NCBI GenBank assembly: GCA_965200775.1
Contig: OZ241383.1
Coordinates: 1,674,001-1,738,000 of the forward strand
Length of the DNA: 64,000 nucleotides
Source: Poriferisocius sp965200775
Lineage (GTDB): Bacteria > Actinomycetota > Acidimicrobiia > Acidimicrobiales > Bin134
Reading direction: 5' to 3'
Shown: positions 34,775 to 43,681 of the stretch, one piece after another
Layout: the number at the start of each line of letters is the position of its first letter
How positions within the stretch are numbered: the stretch's first letter is position 1
Translations under genes and position numbers: made by a program
Notes under the pieces: model-generated
The model's database searches: none
What the model was told of the DNA's origin: nothing
What the model saw: only the letters and a program-made list of their open reading frames with translations

Positions 34775-34919
34775 GATCCAACTATTGCAGAGCCAAATGC
34801 CGCCACGGTGACTCAGCCCCTATCGCTGCCGGAAGTGCACTCGCGCAGGCCCGCCCTTACCTGCCGCCAGTCCCCCACCTATCACATGCACGGGCACTTC
34901 CTCCGTGCTACTGTGACAC

Positions 34920-34969
34920 TGTTCCGCATTGCGGTACTGGTCCGCAGTATGGAACCCAACCTCTATAAC
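34920..34969 (+). promoter_or_regulatory. Tandem IclR-type operators and promoter of the corrinoid methyltransferase operon
   Basis: Two adjacent 18-bp elements, TGTTCCGCATTGCGGTAC (34920-34937) and TGGTCCGCAGTATGGAAC (34938-34955), match each other at 13 of 18 positions. Both resemble TGTTCCGCCATGTGGAAC found upstream of the IclR gene. The implied dyad is GTTCCGCAnTGCGGAAC. A -10-like TATAAC (34964-34969) follows, so a bound regulator would cover the -35 region. The ribosome site GGAGG (34981-34985) precedes the ATG at 34996. Confidence 0.6.
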
Positions 34970-34995
34970 CCGGCACCACGGGAGGCTTGTGTCTC

Positions 34996-35700
34996 ATGGC
35001 TGACACACCCGAGATCGACGACATTGATCTGTCGAGCTTGAACGACGAGGACCTGTGCATCCAGATGCACGACGATCTCTACGACGGCCTCGCCGACGAG
35101 ATCGCCGAGGGCACCAACATCCTGCTGGGCAGAGGCTGGTCGGCCGACAAGGTGCTGAACGACGCCCTGGTTGAGGGGATGCGCATCGTCGGGATCGATT
35201 TCCGCGACGGCATCCTGTTCGTGCCCGAGGTGCTACTGGCTGCCAACGCCATGAAAGCGGGCATGGCCATACTGCGCCCGCTTTTGGCCGAGACCGGAGC
35301 CGAGCCCGTTGGCAGCGTGGTGATCGGCACGGTGAAGGGCGACATCCACGACATCGGCAAGAACCTGGTGGCCATGATGCTGGAGGGGGCCGGGTTCGAG
35401 GTGGTGGATCTGGGCATCAACACCGACGTGGAGGAGTTCATCGCCGCACTCGACGAGCACAAGCCCGACATCCTGGGCATGTCGGCCCTGCTCACCACCA
35501 CAATGCCCTATATGAAGGTGGTCATCGACACGCTGGTGGAAAAGAGCCTCCGCCAGGACTTCATCGTGCTGGTGGGCGGCGCTCCCCTCAACGAGGAGTT
35601 CGGCGAGGCCATCGGTGCCGACGCCTACTGCCGTGATGCAGCGGTCGCTGCGGAAACCGCCCAGGAGCTGGTGGCTGCCCGCCGAGCATCCGCGGCCTGA
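34996..35700 (+). CDS. Corrinoid (B12-binding) methyl-carrier protein, MttC/MtbC-like
   Basis: A 234-residue methyl carrier. An N-terminal helical cap domain (LYDGLADEIAEGTNILLGRGWSADKVLNDALVEGM) precedes the cobalamin domain. The lower cobalt ligand is His118 in GTVKGDIHDIGKNLV (DxHxxG motif), and LSALLTTTM and LVGGAPLNEEF are also typical. It would accept a methyl group from the MttB homologue and pass it to the methyl-THF methyltransferase encoded in the same operon. The ATG at 34996 has GGAGG 10 bp upstream. Confidence 0.92.
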   Translation: MADTPEIDDIDLSSLNDEDLCIQMHDDLYDGLADEIAEGTNILLGRGWSADKVLNDALVEGMRIVGIDFRDGILFVPEVLLAANAMKAGMAILRPLLAETGAEPVGSVVIGTVKGDIHDIGKNLVAMMLEGAGFEVVDLGINTDVEEFIAALDEHKPDILGMSALLTTTMPYMKVVIDTLVEKSLRQDFIVLVGGAPLNEEFGEAIGADAYCRDAAVAAETAQELVAARRASAA

Positions 35701-35702
35701 CC

Positions 35703-36353
35703 GTGGCAGCAAACAAACGGGTTCTCGTGATTGCCTGCGGGGCCCTGGCAAGAGAGCTGCGTCACCTCATCGCCGGGTTGGAATCCGGCGAAACCGGGCC
35801 CAGCCCCGCCCCACGGGGCCACCACCCAACGGCGGGGATCGACTTGGAGTGCCTGCCGGCCAAGCTGCACAACCGCCCGGAAAAGATCCCCGAGGCGGTG
35901 CGCCTTAGGGTGCAGGCCGCACGGAGCCGGTACCGCACCATACTGGTGGGCTACGCCGACTGCGGCACCGGCGGGCTGCTCGACAAGGTGTGCGAAGAGG
36001 AGGGCGTGCAGCGTCTGCCCGGCCCCCACTGCTACGAGCTGTTCGCCGGCACCGAGGCGTTCACCCGGCTTCAGGACCAGGAACTGGGAACCCTCTACCT
36101 CACCGACTACCTGGTGAGTCACTTCGACCGGTTGATCTGGGAGGGACTGGGGCTGGCCGACCACCCCGAGCTGCGAGACCTGTACTTCGCCAACTACACC
36201 CGGCTGGTCCACCTGGTGCAGGTACCCGACCCGGAGCTGGACCGGCTATCCCGCCGGGCGGCCGACCGCCTCGGCCTGCGCCACGAGCGGTTCACGACCG
36301 GTTACGGCGGCCTGGGCGAAGCGCTGGTGGAGATAAAGGCCCGGGCGGCGTAG
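35703..36353 (+). CDS. DUF1638 domain protein
   Basis: A 216-residue soluble protein recognised as DUF1638 from VLVIACGALARELRHLIAG, LECLPAKLHNRPEKIPEAVR, ILVGYADCGTGGLLDKVC and PGPHCYELFAG. DUF1638 genes are commonly placed beside corrinoid methyltransferases, but the biochemical role is not established. Several Cys and His residues (CG, DCGTGG, HCYE) could bind a metal; a corrinoid maturation or activation role is only a guess. The GTG at 35703 follows the corrinoid protein after 2 bp. Confidence 0.82.
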   Translation: MAANKRVLVIACGALARELRHLIAGLESGETGPSPAPRGHHPTAGIDLECLPAKLHNRPEKIPEAVRLRVQAARSRYRTILVGYADCGTGGLLDKVCEEEGVQRLPGPHCYELFAGTEAFTRLQDQELGTLYLTDYLVSHFDRLIWEGLGLADHPELRDLYFANYTRLVHLVQVPDPELDRLSRRAADRLGLRHERFTTGYGGLGEALVEIKARAA

Positions 36354-36376
36354 CGATAACCCATGGGCGGACGAGC

Positions 36377-36733
36377 ATGAGCAGGCGACGGGGCAACGAC
36401 GGCAACCTGGTGCTGATCTGCTGGCGTGACATTCCCGCGCAGGTGAACGCCGGCTCCGGCCCGACCAAAACCCAGCGCATCCTCCCCCGACGGTTCCAAA
36501 AGGCCATTGATCGGGCAGCCATGGTGGCGGGCAAGACCACGGCTTCCCAGTATGTGGGCGAGTGGCGCCGGGTGGTCGTACCCGGTGACGCCCGTGACCC
36601 AGAGGGTGCGGCCCTGGCAGCCGCCGCCGAGATCGAGGCCGCCTTCCCGCTGGAGCGGCTCAACACTTTCGTGGAAACCGGAGGCTGGGACCCCGAGAAG
36701 GCAGCCGAAACCCCCCAGGAGGCTTCAACGTGA
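36377..36733 (+). CDS. Small conserved protein (Virulence_fact, PF13769-like)
   Basis: A 118-residue protein. LVLICWRDIPAQVNAG, RRFQKAIDRAAMVAG and FVETGGWDP match the short domain named virulence factor in PF13769. That name is historical; in environmental bacteria the gene travels with methyl-THF methyltransferases, as here. No membrane segment or known catalytic motif. The ATG at 36377 begins 23 bp after the DUF1638 gene. The 3' end overlaps the next gene by 4 bp (GTGA). Confidence 0.75.
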   Translation: MSRRRGNDGNLVLICWRDIPAQVNAGSGPTKTQRILPRRFQKAIDRAAMVAGKTTASQYVGEWRRVVVPGDARDPEGAALAAAAEIEAAFPLERLNTFVETGGWDPEKAAETPQEAST

Positions 36734-37632
36734 CCTATACCGTGATCAGCTCGGCTACCAAAGAGGTGGTGCTGGGATTCGACCGGCCGTTCGTGATGAT
36801 CGGCGAGCGGATCAACCCCACCGGGCGCAAGCTCCTAACCGAGGAGATGAAGGCCGGAGACTTCAGCCGGGTGGAGGCCGATGCACTGGCCCAGGTGGCG
36901 GCCGGGGCCCACATGCTGGACGTGAACGCCGGTATCCCCCTGTCAGACGAGCCGGCGCTTCTGGCCCGGGCTATCAAGCTGGTACAGTCGGTGACCGACG
37001 TGCCCCTGTCCATCGACTCGTCGATCATCGAAGCTCTGGAAGCGGGCATCGCCGCCTACCAGGGCAAACCGCTGATCAACTCGGTCACCGGAGAGGACGA
37101 GGTAATGGAACGAGTGCTGCCGCTGGTGGCCCGCCACGGCGCCGCTGTGGTGGCCATCTCCAACGACGAAACCGGCATCAGCGAGGACCCTGATGTGCGC
37201 TTCAAGGTGGCCCGCAAGATCGTAGAGCGGGCCGCTGACCACGGAATCCCCCCAGCCGATGTGGTGGTTGACCCCCTGGTGATGCCCATCGGGGCCATGG
37301 GCACCGCCGGCCAACAGGTGTTCCGCCTGGTCCGTCGAATCCGTGAGGAGCTGGGTGTCAACACCACCTGCGGGGCCAGCAACGTGAGCTTCGGGCTGCC
37401 CAATCGCCACGCCATCACCGGCACATTCCTGGCCATGGCCATAGGCGCGGGGATGACCTCGGCCATCATGAACCCGCTGCACGCCGAGGTGAAGCAAGCG
37501 GTGATGGCCGCCGACGTGCTGGCCGGCCACGACAAGGACTGCATGGCATGGATCGGCGAGCACCGCGACCCCACCGCGGCCGGGGAGGGGGGCGCCCGCC
37601 GTCGAGGGGGACGTCGCCGCACAGCAATATGA
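36730..37632 (+). CDS. Methyltetrahydrofolate:corrinoid methyltransferase (pterin-binding)
   Basis: A 300-residue TIM-barrel pterin-binding enzyme of the AcsE/MtgA/MtrH group. Key segments are MIGERINPTGRKLL at the N-terminus, MLDVNAGIP, PLSIDSS, NSVTGEDE, DPLVMPIGA and TTCGASNVSFGLPNR. It would transfer the methyl group from the methyl-corrinoid protein to tetrahydrofolate. The tail is Arg-rich (GGARRRGGRRRTAI). The GTG at 36730 overlaps the previous stop by 4 bp. A 48-bp gap follows before the activator gene. Confidence 0.9.
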   Translation: MTYTVISSATKEVVLGFDRPFVMIGERINPTGRKLLTEEMKAGDFSRVEADALAQVAAGAHMLDVNAGIPLSDEPALLARAIKLVQSVTDVPLSIDSSIIEALEAGIAAYQGKPLINSVTGEDEVMERVLPLVARHGAAVVAISNDETGISEDPDVRFKVARKIVERAADHGIPPADVVVDPLVMPIGAMGTAGQQVFRLVRRIREELGVNTTCGASNVSFGLPNRHAITGTFLAMAIGAGMTSAIMNPLHAEVKQAVMAADVLAGHDKDCMAWIGEHRDPTAAGEGGARRRGGRRRTAI

Positions 37633-37680
37633 CCTCCGAGCCTCCGGAGGAATCGAAAACCGGCATCCGGAGGCAGCGGG

Positions 37681-39753
37681 ATGACGGTTGAGCACAGGGT
37701 GGTGTTCACGCCCACCGGCATCGAGGTGGCCGCCGCCGAGGGATCGACGGTGCTGGATGCCGCTCGCCGGGCCGGAGTGGACATCGACTCGGTGTGCGGG
37801 GGCCGGGGGCTGTGCGGCCGCTGCCAGGTGGTTCCCGGTATCGGCCAGTTCGCCAAGTGGGGACTGAAAAGCTCGGGCGACGCCCTGTCGCCGCCCGGCC
37901 CCACCGAGCTGAACTATAAGGGGCGGCGCCCGCTCACCACCGGCTGCCGATTGAGCTGCCAAGCGGCGGTGACCGGCGACGTGGTAATCGATATACCGGC
38001 CCAGAGCCAGGTCCACAGTCCGGTGGTGCGAAAGGCCATCGACCTGGGCCAGGTCACCGTGGACCCCGTGGTGAGCCTCCACTACCTGGAGCTGCCCCCG
38101 GTGGAGCTGGGCGACGAAACCTCCGACGCAGAGCGGGTGGTGAGCGCGCTGGCCGGCGACTGGGGTCTGGAGGGCGTTTCGGTACACGTCGGCAAGCTGG
38201 CCTCGTTGTCGTCGGCCATTGCCGAAGGCAAAGGCACGGTCACCGCGGTGGTCCACAGCCGCCCATCCGGCACCGATCCGAATGGCGCAGCGGCCAATAG
38301 CCGTCGGGTGCTGTCGGTTCGACCCGGCTACCGGGACGAAGCCTACGGAGTGGCGGTTGACGTGGGCTCCACCACAGTGGCCGGTTACCTGCTCGACCTG
38401 GCCACCGGCGAGGTGTTGGCCACCTCCGGGCGCATGAACCCGCAGATCCGGTTCGGGGAAGACCTGATGAGCCGGGTGTCCTACGCCATGATGAACCCCG
38501 GCGGCACAGGAGACCTAACCACCGCGGTGCGAGTAGCCCTCAACGAGCTGATGGACGAGCTTTGCGAGGAAGCAGAGGTCGACCGGTCCACCATCTGCGA
38601 CCTGGTGGTGGTGGGCAACCCGATCATGCATCATCTGGTGCTGGGCATCGACCCCACACCGCTGGGAGCGGCACCGTTCACCCTGGCTGTGCGCGACGGG
38701 GTGTGGGCGATGGCCGCCGACATCGGGGTAGACCTGCCCGGCGCAGCCCTCTACGTGGGGCCTTGCATCGCCGGCCATGTCGGAGCCGATTCCGTTGCCG
38801 CCCTGCTGGCCGAAGGGCCACACCGGTCGTCCGAGCCGCAGATCCTGGTGGACGTGGGCACCAACGCCGAGATCGTGCTGGGTGACGGACACCGGACTTT
38901 CGCTGCGTCGAGCCCCACCGGTCCGGCGTTCGAGGGAGCCCAGATCAGCTCGGGCCAGCGGGCCGCGGCCGGGGCCATCGAGCGGGTGCGGATCGACTCC
39001 GCCACCCTCGAGCCCCGATTCAAGGTGATCGGCTGCGAGCTGTGGTCCGACCACCCCGACTTCACCGAGGCGCTGGGGTCGCTGGAGGTGTCGGGGCTTT
39101 GCGGGTCGGGAATTATCGAAGTGATCGCCGAGATGTACCTTGCAGGGATCATCGACCACAGGGGGGTGATCCGGGGCGAGCTGGCCGAACGCACCCCCCG
39201 CATCACCGCCGACGACCGCACGTTCTCCTACGTGGTTCAGACCGACCCGGTGGCGCTTTCGGTTACCCAGAACGACGTGCGAGCGGTACAGCTTGCCAAG
39301 GCCGCCCTGCGAGCGGGCATCGACCTGCTCAAGGACCACGCCGGTGTTGACGAGATAGCCGATGTGCGATTGGCAGGTGCGTTCGGCACCCACATCAGCC
39401 CGGTCCACGCCATGGTGCTGGGCCTGGTACCCGATGGCCCCGTGAGCGGGGTGAGAGCGGTGGGCAACGCCTCGGGAGCGGGAGCGGCCCGGATGCTGGT
39501 GTCAGCGGGCCAACGGGCCGAGGCCGAGCAAGCAGCCCGGTCGGTTGTCAAGATCGAGACCGCCACCGAGCCCCGCTTCCAGGAGCTGTTCGTGGCCGCC
39601 CTGTCGCTGCCCCACGAGACCGCTCCCAGCCCCCACCTGGCACTTTCGGTGGACCTTCCCCCGCGGGCTAAGTTCGACAGCGACGCCGCCGGAGCCCGCC
39701 AGACCCGTCGGCGCACCACCCGGCGACAGCAGCAGGCACAGGAGCAATCATGA
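37681..39753 (+). CDS. Reductive activator of corrinoid proteins (2Fe-2S, ASKHA domain; RamA/RACo-like)
   Basis: A 690-residue protein. The N-terminal 2Fe-2S ferredoxin domain has Cys39, Cys45, Cys48 and a fourth Cys near 89-93 (VCGGRGLCGRCQVV ... TTGCRLSC). An actin-like ATPase domain of the DUF4445/RACo group follows, with GVAVDVGSTTVAGYLLDL, NPQIRFGEDLMSRV and LVDVGTNAEIVLGDG. Such proteins use ATP to return oxidised Co(II) corrinoid to Co(I). An activator in the operon means the corrinoid protein is expected to suffer oxidative inactivation. It overlaps MttB by 4 bp. Confidence 0.92.
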   Translation: MTVEHRVVFTPTGIEVAAAEGSTVLDAARRAGVDIDSVCGGRGLCGRCQVVPGIGQFAKWGLKSSGDALSPPGPTELNYKGRRPLTTGCRLSCQAAVTGDVVIDIPAQSQVHSPVVRKAIDLGQVTVDPVVSLHYLELPPVELGDETSDAERVVSALAGDWGLEGVSVHVGKLASLSSAIAEGKGTVTAVVHSRPSGTDPNGAAANSRRVLSVRPGYRDEAYGVAVDVGSTTVAGYLLDLATGEVLATSGRMNPQIRFGEDLMSRVSYAMMNPGGTGDLTTAVRVALNELMDELCEEAEVDRSTICDLVVVGNPIMHHLVLGIDPTPLGAAPFTLAVRDGVWAMAADIGVDLPGAALYVGPCIAGHVGADSVAALLAEGPHRSSEPQILVDVGTNAEIVLGDGHRTFAASSPTGPAFEGAQISSGQRAAAGAIERVRIDSATLEPRFKVIGCELWSDHPDFTEALGSLEVSGLCGSGIIEVIAEMYLAGIIDHRGVIRGELAERTPRITADDRTFSYVVQTDPVALSVTQNDVRAVQLAKAALRAGIDLLKDHAGVDEIADVRLAGAFGTHISPVHAMVLGLVPDGPVSGVRAVGNASGAGAARMLVSAGQRAEAEQAARSVVKIETATEPRFQELFVAALSLPHETAPSPHLALSVDLPPRAKFDSDAAGARQTRRRTTRRQQQAQEQS

Positions 39754-41279
39754 GCGAGCAACGGCGAAGACGAGGTGGCGGTCGGGCCGGTCGCCAGGCA
39801 GCGAGGCAAGCCGCCCAGGTGTTCGCCGCCCCGGCGCTGGAACGGCGAGGGCCGCCAGTAGAGATCATCGACGAGGCCGGCTTGACCCTGATCGAGGAGA
39901 ACGCCGAGACCATCCTTTCGGAGGTGGGCATCGCCTTCCAGGAGACTCCCGAGGCCCTTGACCTGTGGCGCGACGCCGGTGCCGAAATCGACGGCGAGCT
40001 GGTGCGGTTCCCTCGGGGACTGTGCCGCCAAATCGTGGCCGACAACGCTCCCGCTACCTACACCCAACACGCCCGCAACCCGGAACGCAGCGTGACCATC
40101 GGCGGCAACACCACAGTGTTCGCTCCCAACTACGGATCGCCGTTCGTGACCGACCTCGACGAAGGCCGCCGCTACGCCACCCTGAACGATTTCGAGAACG
40201 TGGTGAAGTTGGCCTACCTGCTCCCCCACCTGCACCACAGCGGCGGCACTGTGTGCGAGCCGGTGGACATACCGGTGGGGCACCGCCACCTCGACATGGT
40301 GTACGCCCACCTCCGCTACAGCGACAAGCCGTTCATGGGTTCGGTGACCAGCGCCCGGCGGGCCGCCGACTCGGTGGAGATGGCCCGCATCGCCTTCGGG
40401 GGCGACCTGGCCGACCGCACGGTGATGACCTCGCTGATCAACGCCTCCTCGCCCATGCGGTGGGACGCCACGATGCTGGGCGCTGCCACCACTTACGCCC
40501 GGGCCAACCAGTCCTGCATCATCAGCCCGTTCATCTTGGCCGGGGCCATGTCACCGGTCACGGTGGCAGGGCTGGCCGCCCAGGCCCTGGCCGAGGCCCT
40601 GTCGGGCATGGCCTACCTCCAGCTCGTGCGGCCCGGCTCGCCGGTGGTGTTCGGAACCTTCGCCTCCTCCATGTCGATGGCCACCGGCGCCCCTACTTTT
40701 GGCACCCCCGAAGCGGGTCAGGCCATCTACGTGATGGCCGCGCTGGCCCGGCGGTGCGGGGTGCCGTTCCGCTCCGGGGGCCAGCTCACCGCTTCCAAGT
40801 CTCCCGATGCCCAGGCTGCCTACGAATCAGCCCACACGCTGTTGCCCACGGTTCAGGCCGGGGTCAACTTCGTGCTCCACGCCGCCGGGTGGCTGGAGGG
40901 GGGCCTGACCTTGGGCTACGAGAAACTCGTAATGGACGCCGATCAGCTCGGGGCAATGGCCGTCCACGCCCAAGGGGTCGATCTGAGCGACAACGGCCAG
41001 GCCATGGAAGCGTTTCGCACCAACACCCACGGCGACCACTTCCTGGGCAACGCTCACACCCTGGCCAACTTCGAGACAGCTTTCTGGCGCTCGGAGGTGG
41101 CCGACAACAACAGCTTCGAGCAGTGGTCGGAGGAGGGTTCGCTGACCGCTGCCCAGCGGGCCAACGCCCGGTGGAAGGAGCTGCTGGCCGGCTATGAACC
41201 GCCACCCATTGACGATGCCGTCGACGAGGAGCTGCGTGACTTTATCGCCCGCCGCAAGGCCGAAATCGAAGGTGAGTGA
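39750..41279 (+). CDS. MttB-family methyltransferase lacking pyrrolysine (glycine-betaine-type)
   Basis: A 509-residue member of the trimethylamine methyltransferase superfamily. Recognisable segments include ETILSEVGIAFQETPEALDLWRDAGAEIDG, FVTDLDEGRRYATLNDFENVVKLAYLLPHLHHSGG, GFATSSMS-like FGTFASSMSMATGAPTFGTPE and GGLTLGYEKLVMDADQLG. The frame has no internal amber codon, so it belongs to the non-pyrrolysine branch. Characterised members of that branch (MtgB) demethylate glycine betaine, and others act on proline betaine or carnitine. It would methylate the corrinoid protein encoded at 34996. Exact substrate unknown. Confidence 0.9.
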   Translation: MSEQRRRRGGGRAGRQAARQAAQVFAAPALERRGPPVEIIDEAGLTLIEENAETILSEVGIAFQETPEALDLWRDAGAEIDGELVRFPRGLCRQIVADNAPATYTQHARNPERSVTIGGNTTVFAPNYGSPFVTDLDEGRRYATLNDFENVVKLAYLLPHLHHSGGTVCEPVDIPVGHRHLDMVYAHLRYSDKPFMGSVTSARRAADSVEMARIAFGGDLADRTVMTSLINASSPMRWDATMLGAATTYARANQSCIISPFILAGAMSPVTVAGLAAQALAEALSGMAYLQLVRPGSPVVFGTFASSMSMATGAPTFGTPEAGQAIYVMAALARRCGVPFRSGGQLTASKSPDAQAAYESAHTLLPTVQAGVNFVLHAAGWLEGGLTLGYEKLVMDADQLGAMAVHAQGVDLSDNGQAMEAFRTNTHGDHFLGNAHTLANFETAFWRSEVADNNSFEQWSEEGSLTAAQRANARWKELLAGYEPPPIDDAVDEELRDFIARRKAEIEGE

Positions 41280-41293
41280 TCAGGAGCAGAGAC

Positions 41294-41380
41294 GTGGGCG
41301 ACATCGTCTCGCCAGTAGTTCTTGCCGAGGATTGGGATGCAATCGCCAACCCCGATCGGGTCATCAACCCCGAGGGATGA
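41294..41380 (+). CDS. Possible 28-codon ORF after the MttB gene
   Basis: A GTG at 41294 with GGAG 7 bp upstream opens a 28-codon frame (GDIVSPVVLAEDWDAIANPD...) that ends before the convergent PhyH gene. The predicted peptide is soluble and acidic. It may be a remnant of a longer gene or chance; it matches nothing I recognise. Confidence 0.2.
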   Translation: MGDIVSPVVLAEDWDAIANPDRVINPEG

Positions 41381-41393
41381 GGCAGCCAGGTAG

Positions 41394-42215
41394 CTAGCGG
41401 GATTCGCCGGCCACGCCGACGTCGCTCAGCACCGTCTGGTCGTCGTTGTGGCTGTGGGTGAAGCCGAGTTGCCGTTCGATCCGGATGGTGGGCTCGGATC
41501 GGAAGGCCAGCACGTAGGCCCGTCGAAAGCCTGAGGTGTTGTTGCCTCCCGACCCGTGCATGACCCGCTCGTTGTGGACCGTTACATCACCGCGGGCGAT
41601 AGGAACAGGAACCACCTGATCACCGGGTAGCAGGTCGGTGCCGAGGGCGTGGGACGTGCCCCTGTCGCCGAACTGTGGTGTGTGGGAACGCAGGGTTTCC
41701 TCGCCGGCCGTTGCCGGGACGAACCGCATGCACCCGTTGTCGATTGTGGAGTCGTCGATGGCCAGCCACAACGTGGCCGTCCGGGTATCGGGGGTGTCGG
41801 GCCAGTAGGCCATGTCCTGATGCCACGCGAACACAGCGTCCTGCTTGAACGGCTGCTTGGCCAGGAGCTGGTCGTAGTCAATGGCCATCCCCTCGCCGCA
41901 GAGCTGGGCCGCAACCGAAGCGGCCCGACGCTCAAACACGTTGCCCTGCCAACCGGGGAAGTACCGGCGGGGCAGCATCACGTTGATGATGGAGAAGTCC
42001 TCCGGGGCCCGACCGTAGTCGCCCGCCATGTCGCAGTAATCCTTGCCGGGCACCTCAATCTCCCGGCGCAGGAACCGGTCGTACACCACCTCGATCTCGG
42101 CCACCTCGGCCTCGGTCAAGAGACCCTTCAGGTGGACAAACCCGTGGGTCGAGAAGTGCTCCTTCTCCTCGGGGGCCACCCGATAGACATCTCCCTCAAT
42201 GCGACTGTTCATCAT
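41394..42215 (-). CDS. Phytanoyl-CoA dioxygenase (PhyH) family Fe(II)/2-oxoglutarate oxygenase
   Basis: A 273-residue non-haem iron dioxygenase. The Fe-binding HxD motif is in FAWHQDMAYWPDTPD, the distal His in HNERVMHGSGGN, and an Arg for 2-oxoglutarate is present in FRRAYVLAF. PhyH family members hydroxylate lipids, terpenoids, alkaloids and other small molecules. It overlaps the SCP2-GH10 gene by 4 bp (ATGA) and is the third gene of the GH3-GH10-PhyH unit, so it probably acts on the aglycone or sugar those enzymes release. Confidence 0.88.
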   Translation of the reverse strand: MMNSRIEGDVYRVAPEEKEHFSTHGFVHLKGLLTEAEVAEIEVVYDRFLRREIEVPGKDYCDMAGDYGRAPEDFSIINVMLPRRYFPGWQGNVFERRAASVAAQLCGEGMAIDYDQLLAKQPFKQDAVFAWHQDMAYWPDTPDTRTATLWLAIDDSTIDNGCMRFVPATAGEETLRSHTPQFGDRGTSHALGTDLLPGDQVVPVPIARGDVTVHNERVMHGSGGNNTSGFRRAYVLAFRSEPTIRIERQLGFTHSHNDDQTVLSDVGVAGESR

Positions 42216-43681
42216 CCGGACGCCAATCCGTGCAGGAAACCGAAGTAGGCCGGCTTCTCGTCCAGATTCTTGTCGAAAAGCAGGGGCTGGTTGGGGGCGC
42301 CGGCGTCGAACGGGGGGAAGTGGTCGAGCCAGGAGTCAATGTCGGCGGCTCCCCAGAACATGACCCCTCGCACCGCCGGGACGGAGGCGAACACCTCGGC
42401 GCACATCCGGTGGGACTCGCCCTGGGCACCGAGCGGATCATCGTGGCCGGCGAACAGGCCAATCCGCGTGTCCATCTCGGTGATCTCGATGAACACGCCG
42501 AGGTCTTCGATGCGGCGCAGGTAGTCGCCTAGATCCACCCGGTCGGGCACGCCCATGAGTTGATGGCCCTGAATGCCGATCCCGTCGATGGGTACACCCT
42601 GGTCGAGGAGCCGCTTGGCAAAGTCGTAAAACTGCCGGCCCCCGGTATCGCCATATTGCGTGGCGGAAATCTGCTCGTTGAGCACCAACTCCACATCGGC
42701 ATCAACCTCTCGGGCCATGCGGAACGCCTCGGCCACGTAATCCTCCCCCAGGTACTGGAAAAACACGTTCTGGTCCAGCCCCTCACCCCCGTAGGCCATC
42801 GGCTCGTTGACCACATCCCAAACGTGGACCTTTCCCCGGTAGCGGGTAACCATGGTCTCGATGTGGTGACGCATCAGGCTGCGCAGCGTGGCGGGTGGGT
42901 TCGAGGAAGCCCGGACCGTGGTTTCCAGGTTGTCTGGACGACCGGCTCGACCCCAGATGAGGGTGTGGCCCCGGAGCCGCATCTCGTGCTGTTGTGCGAA
43001 GTCGACAAAGGCGTCGGCGGCGGCGAAGTCGTACTCGCCTACCCGGTTGGCGACCGAGCGCCACTTGAAGGCGTTTTCTGCGCCCACCTGGTTGAACTCC
43101 CGGGGCACGATGCTCCGGGCGCTGGGCACGTTGGGGCTCGCCACCGCGGCACCCACGAACAGCCCCCGTTCGTCGGCTACCTGCCGGAGGGTGCGGCCCC
43201 TACTCGACTCCCGGGCCCGAGACATCCACGAATCGTATGATGGGGAGTCGGCCGGCGAGAGGTAGCCCACCTTCTGGTCGGCGGCCGGCCCGCTCCCCGA
43301 CTGGCTGCCTCCAGGGGTGAACCGGGAGAGCACCCTCATGGCCATCAGATCGCCTTCGATACGCATCCGGTTCTCCATGAACGCCTTCATGGAGTCGGCC
43401 TGCCCCGAGAAGATGAGCAAGGCATCATCGGCGGAAGCGAAAACCGTGGAGGTGGCCTCGCCTTCCCCGTCAAGCAATTGGCAGTGCCCGTTCACCACAA
43501 CGAGCCGGTAGGTGCCCTCGCCCTCGCACACGAACTGGAACGTGGCCGTGAAGTCGGCGTCCGACCGGTTGACGGCCCTCTCAACCCGCTCAAGCAGCTC
43601 CCGAACCGAACCAGGGGATGTCGAATCGGACGATACCGAACCGGATGGCGCGGAATCGGAGGGGGTCGAACCAGTGCTCAC
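42212..43681 (-). CDS. SCP2 sterol-carrier domain fused to GH10 glycoside hydrolase
   Basis: A 489-residue protein. Residues 1-24 are a Ser/Pro-rich tail. Residues 25-122 form an SCP2-like lipid-binding domain (TATFQFVCEGEGTYRLVVVNGHCQLLDGEG; ADSMKAFMENRMRIEGDLMAM). Residues 165-489 form a GH10 barrel with acid/base Glu293 (VWDVVNEP) and nucleophile Glu402 (FIEITEMD), plus LRGHTLIWG. GH10 enzymes usually cleave beta-1,4-xylan and are secreted; this one has no signal peptide. The lipid-carrier fusion suggests a hydrophobic glycoside taken up whole. It overlaps GH3 and PhyH by 4 bp each. Confidence 0.85.
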   Translation of the reverse strand: MSTGSTPSDSAPSGSVSSDSTSPGSVRELLERVERAVNRSDADFTATFQFVCEGEGTYRLVVVNGHCQLLDGEGEATSTVFASADDALLIFSGQADSMKAFMENRMRIEGDLMAMRVLSRFTPGGSQSGSGPAADQKVGYLSPADSPSYDSWMSRARESSRGRTLRQVADERGLFVGAAVASPNVPSARSIVPREFNQVGAENAFKWRSVANRVGEYDFAAADAFVDFAQQHEMRLRGHTLIWGRAGRPDNLETTVRASSNPPATLRSLMRHHIETMVTRYRGKVHVWDVVNEPMAYGGEGLDQNVFFQYLGEDYVAEAFRMAREVDADVELVLNEQISATQYGDTGGRQFYDFAKRLLDQGVPIDGIGIQGHQLMGVPDRVDLGDYLRRIEDLGVFIEITEMDTRIGLFAGHDDPLGAQGESHRMCAEVFASVPAVRGVMFWGAADIDSWLDHFPPFDAGAPNQPLLFDKNLDEKPAYFGFLHGLASG

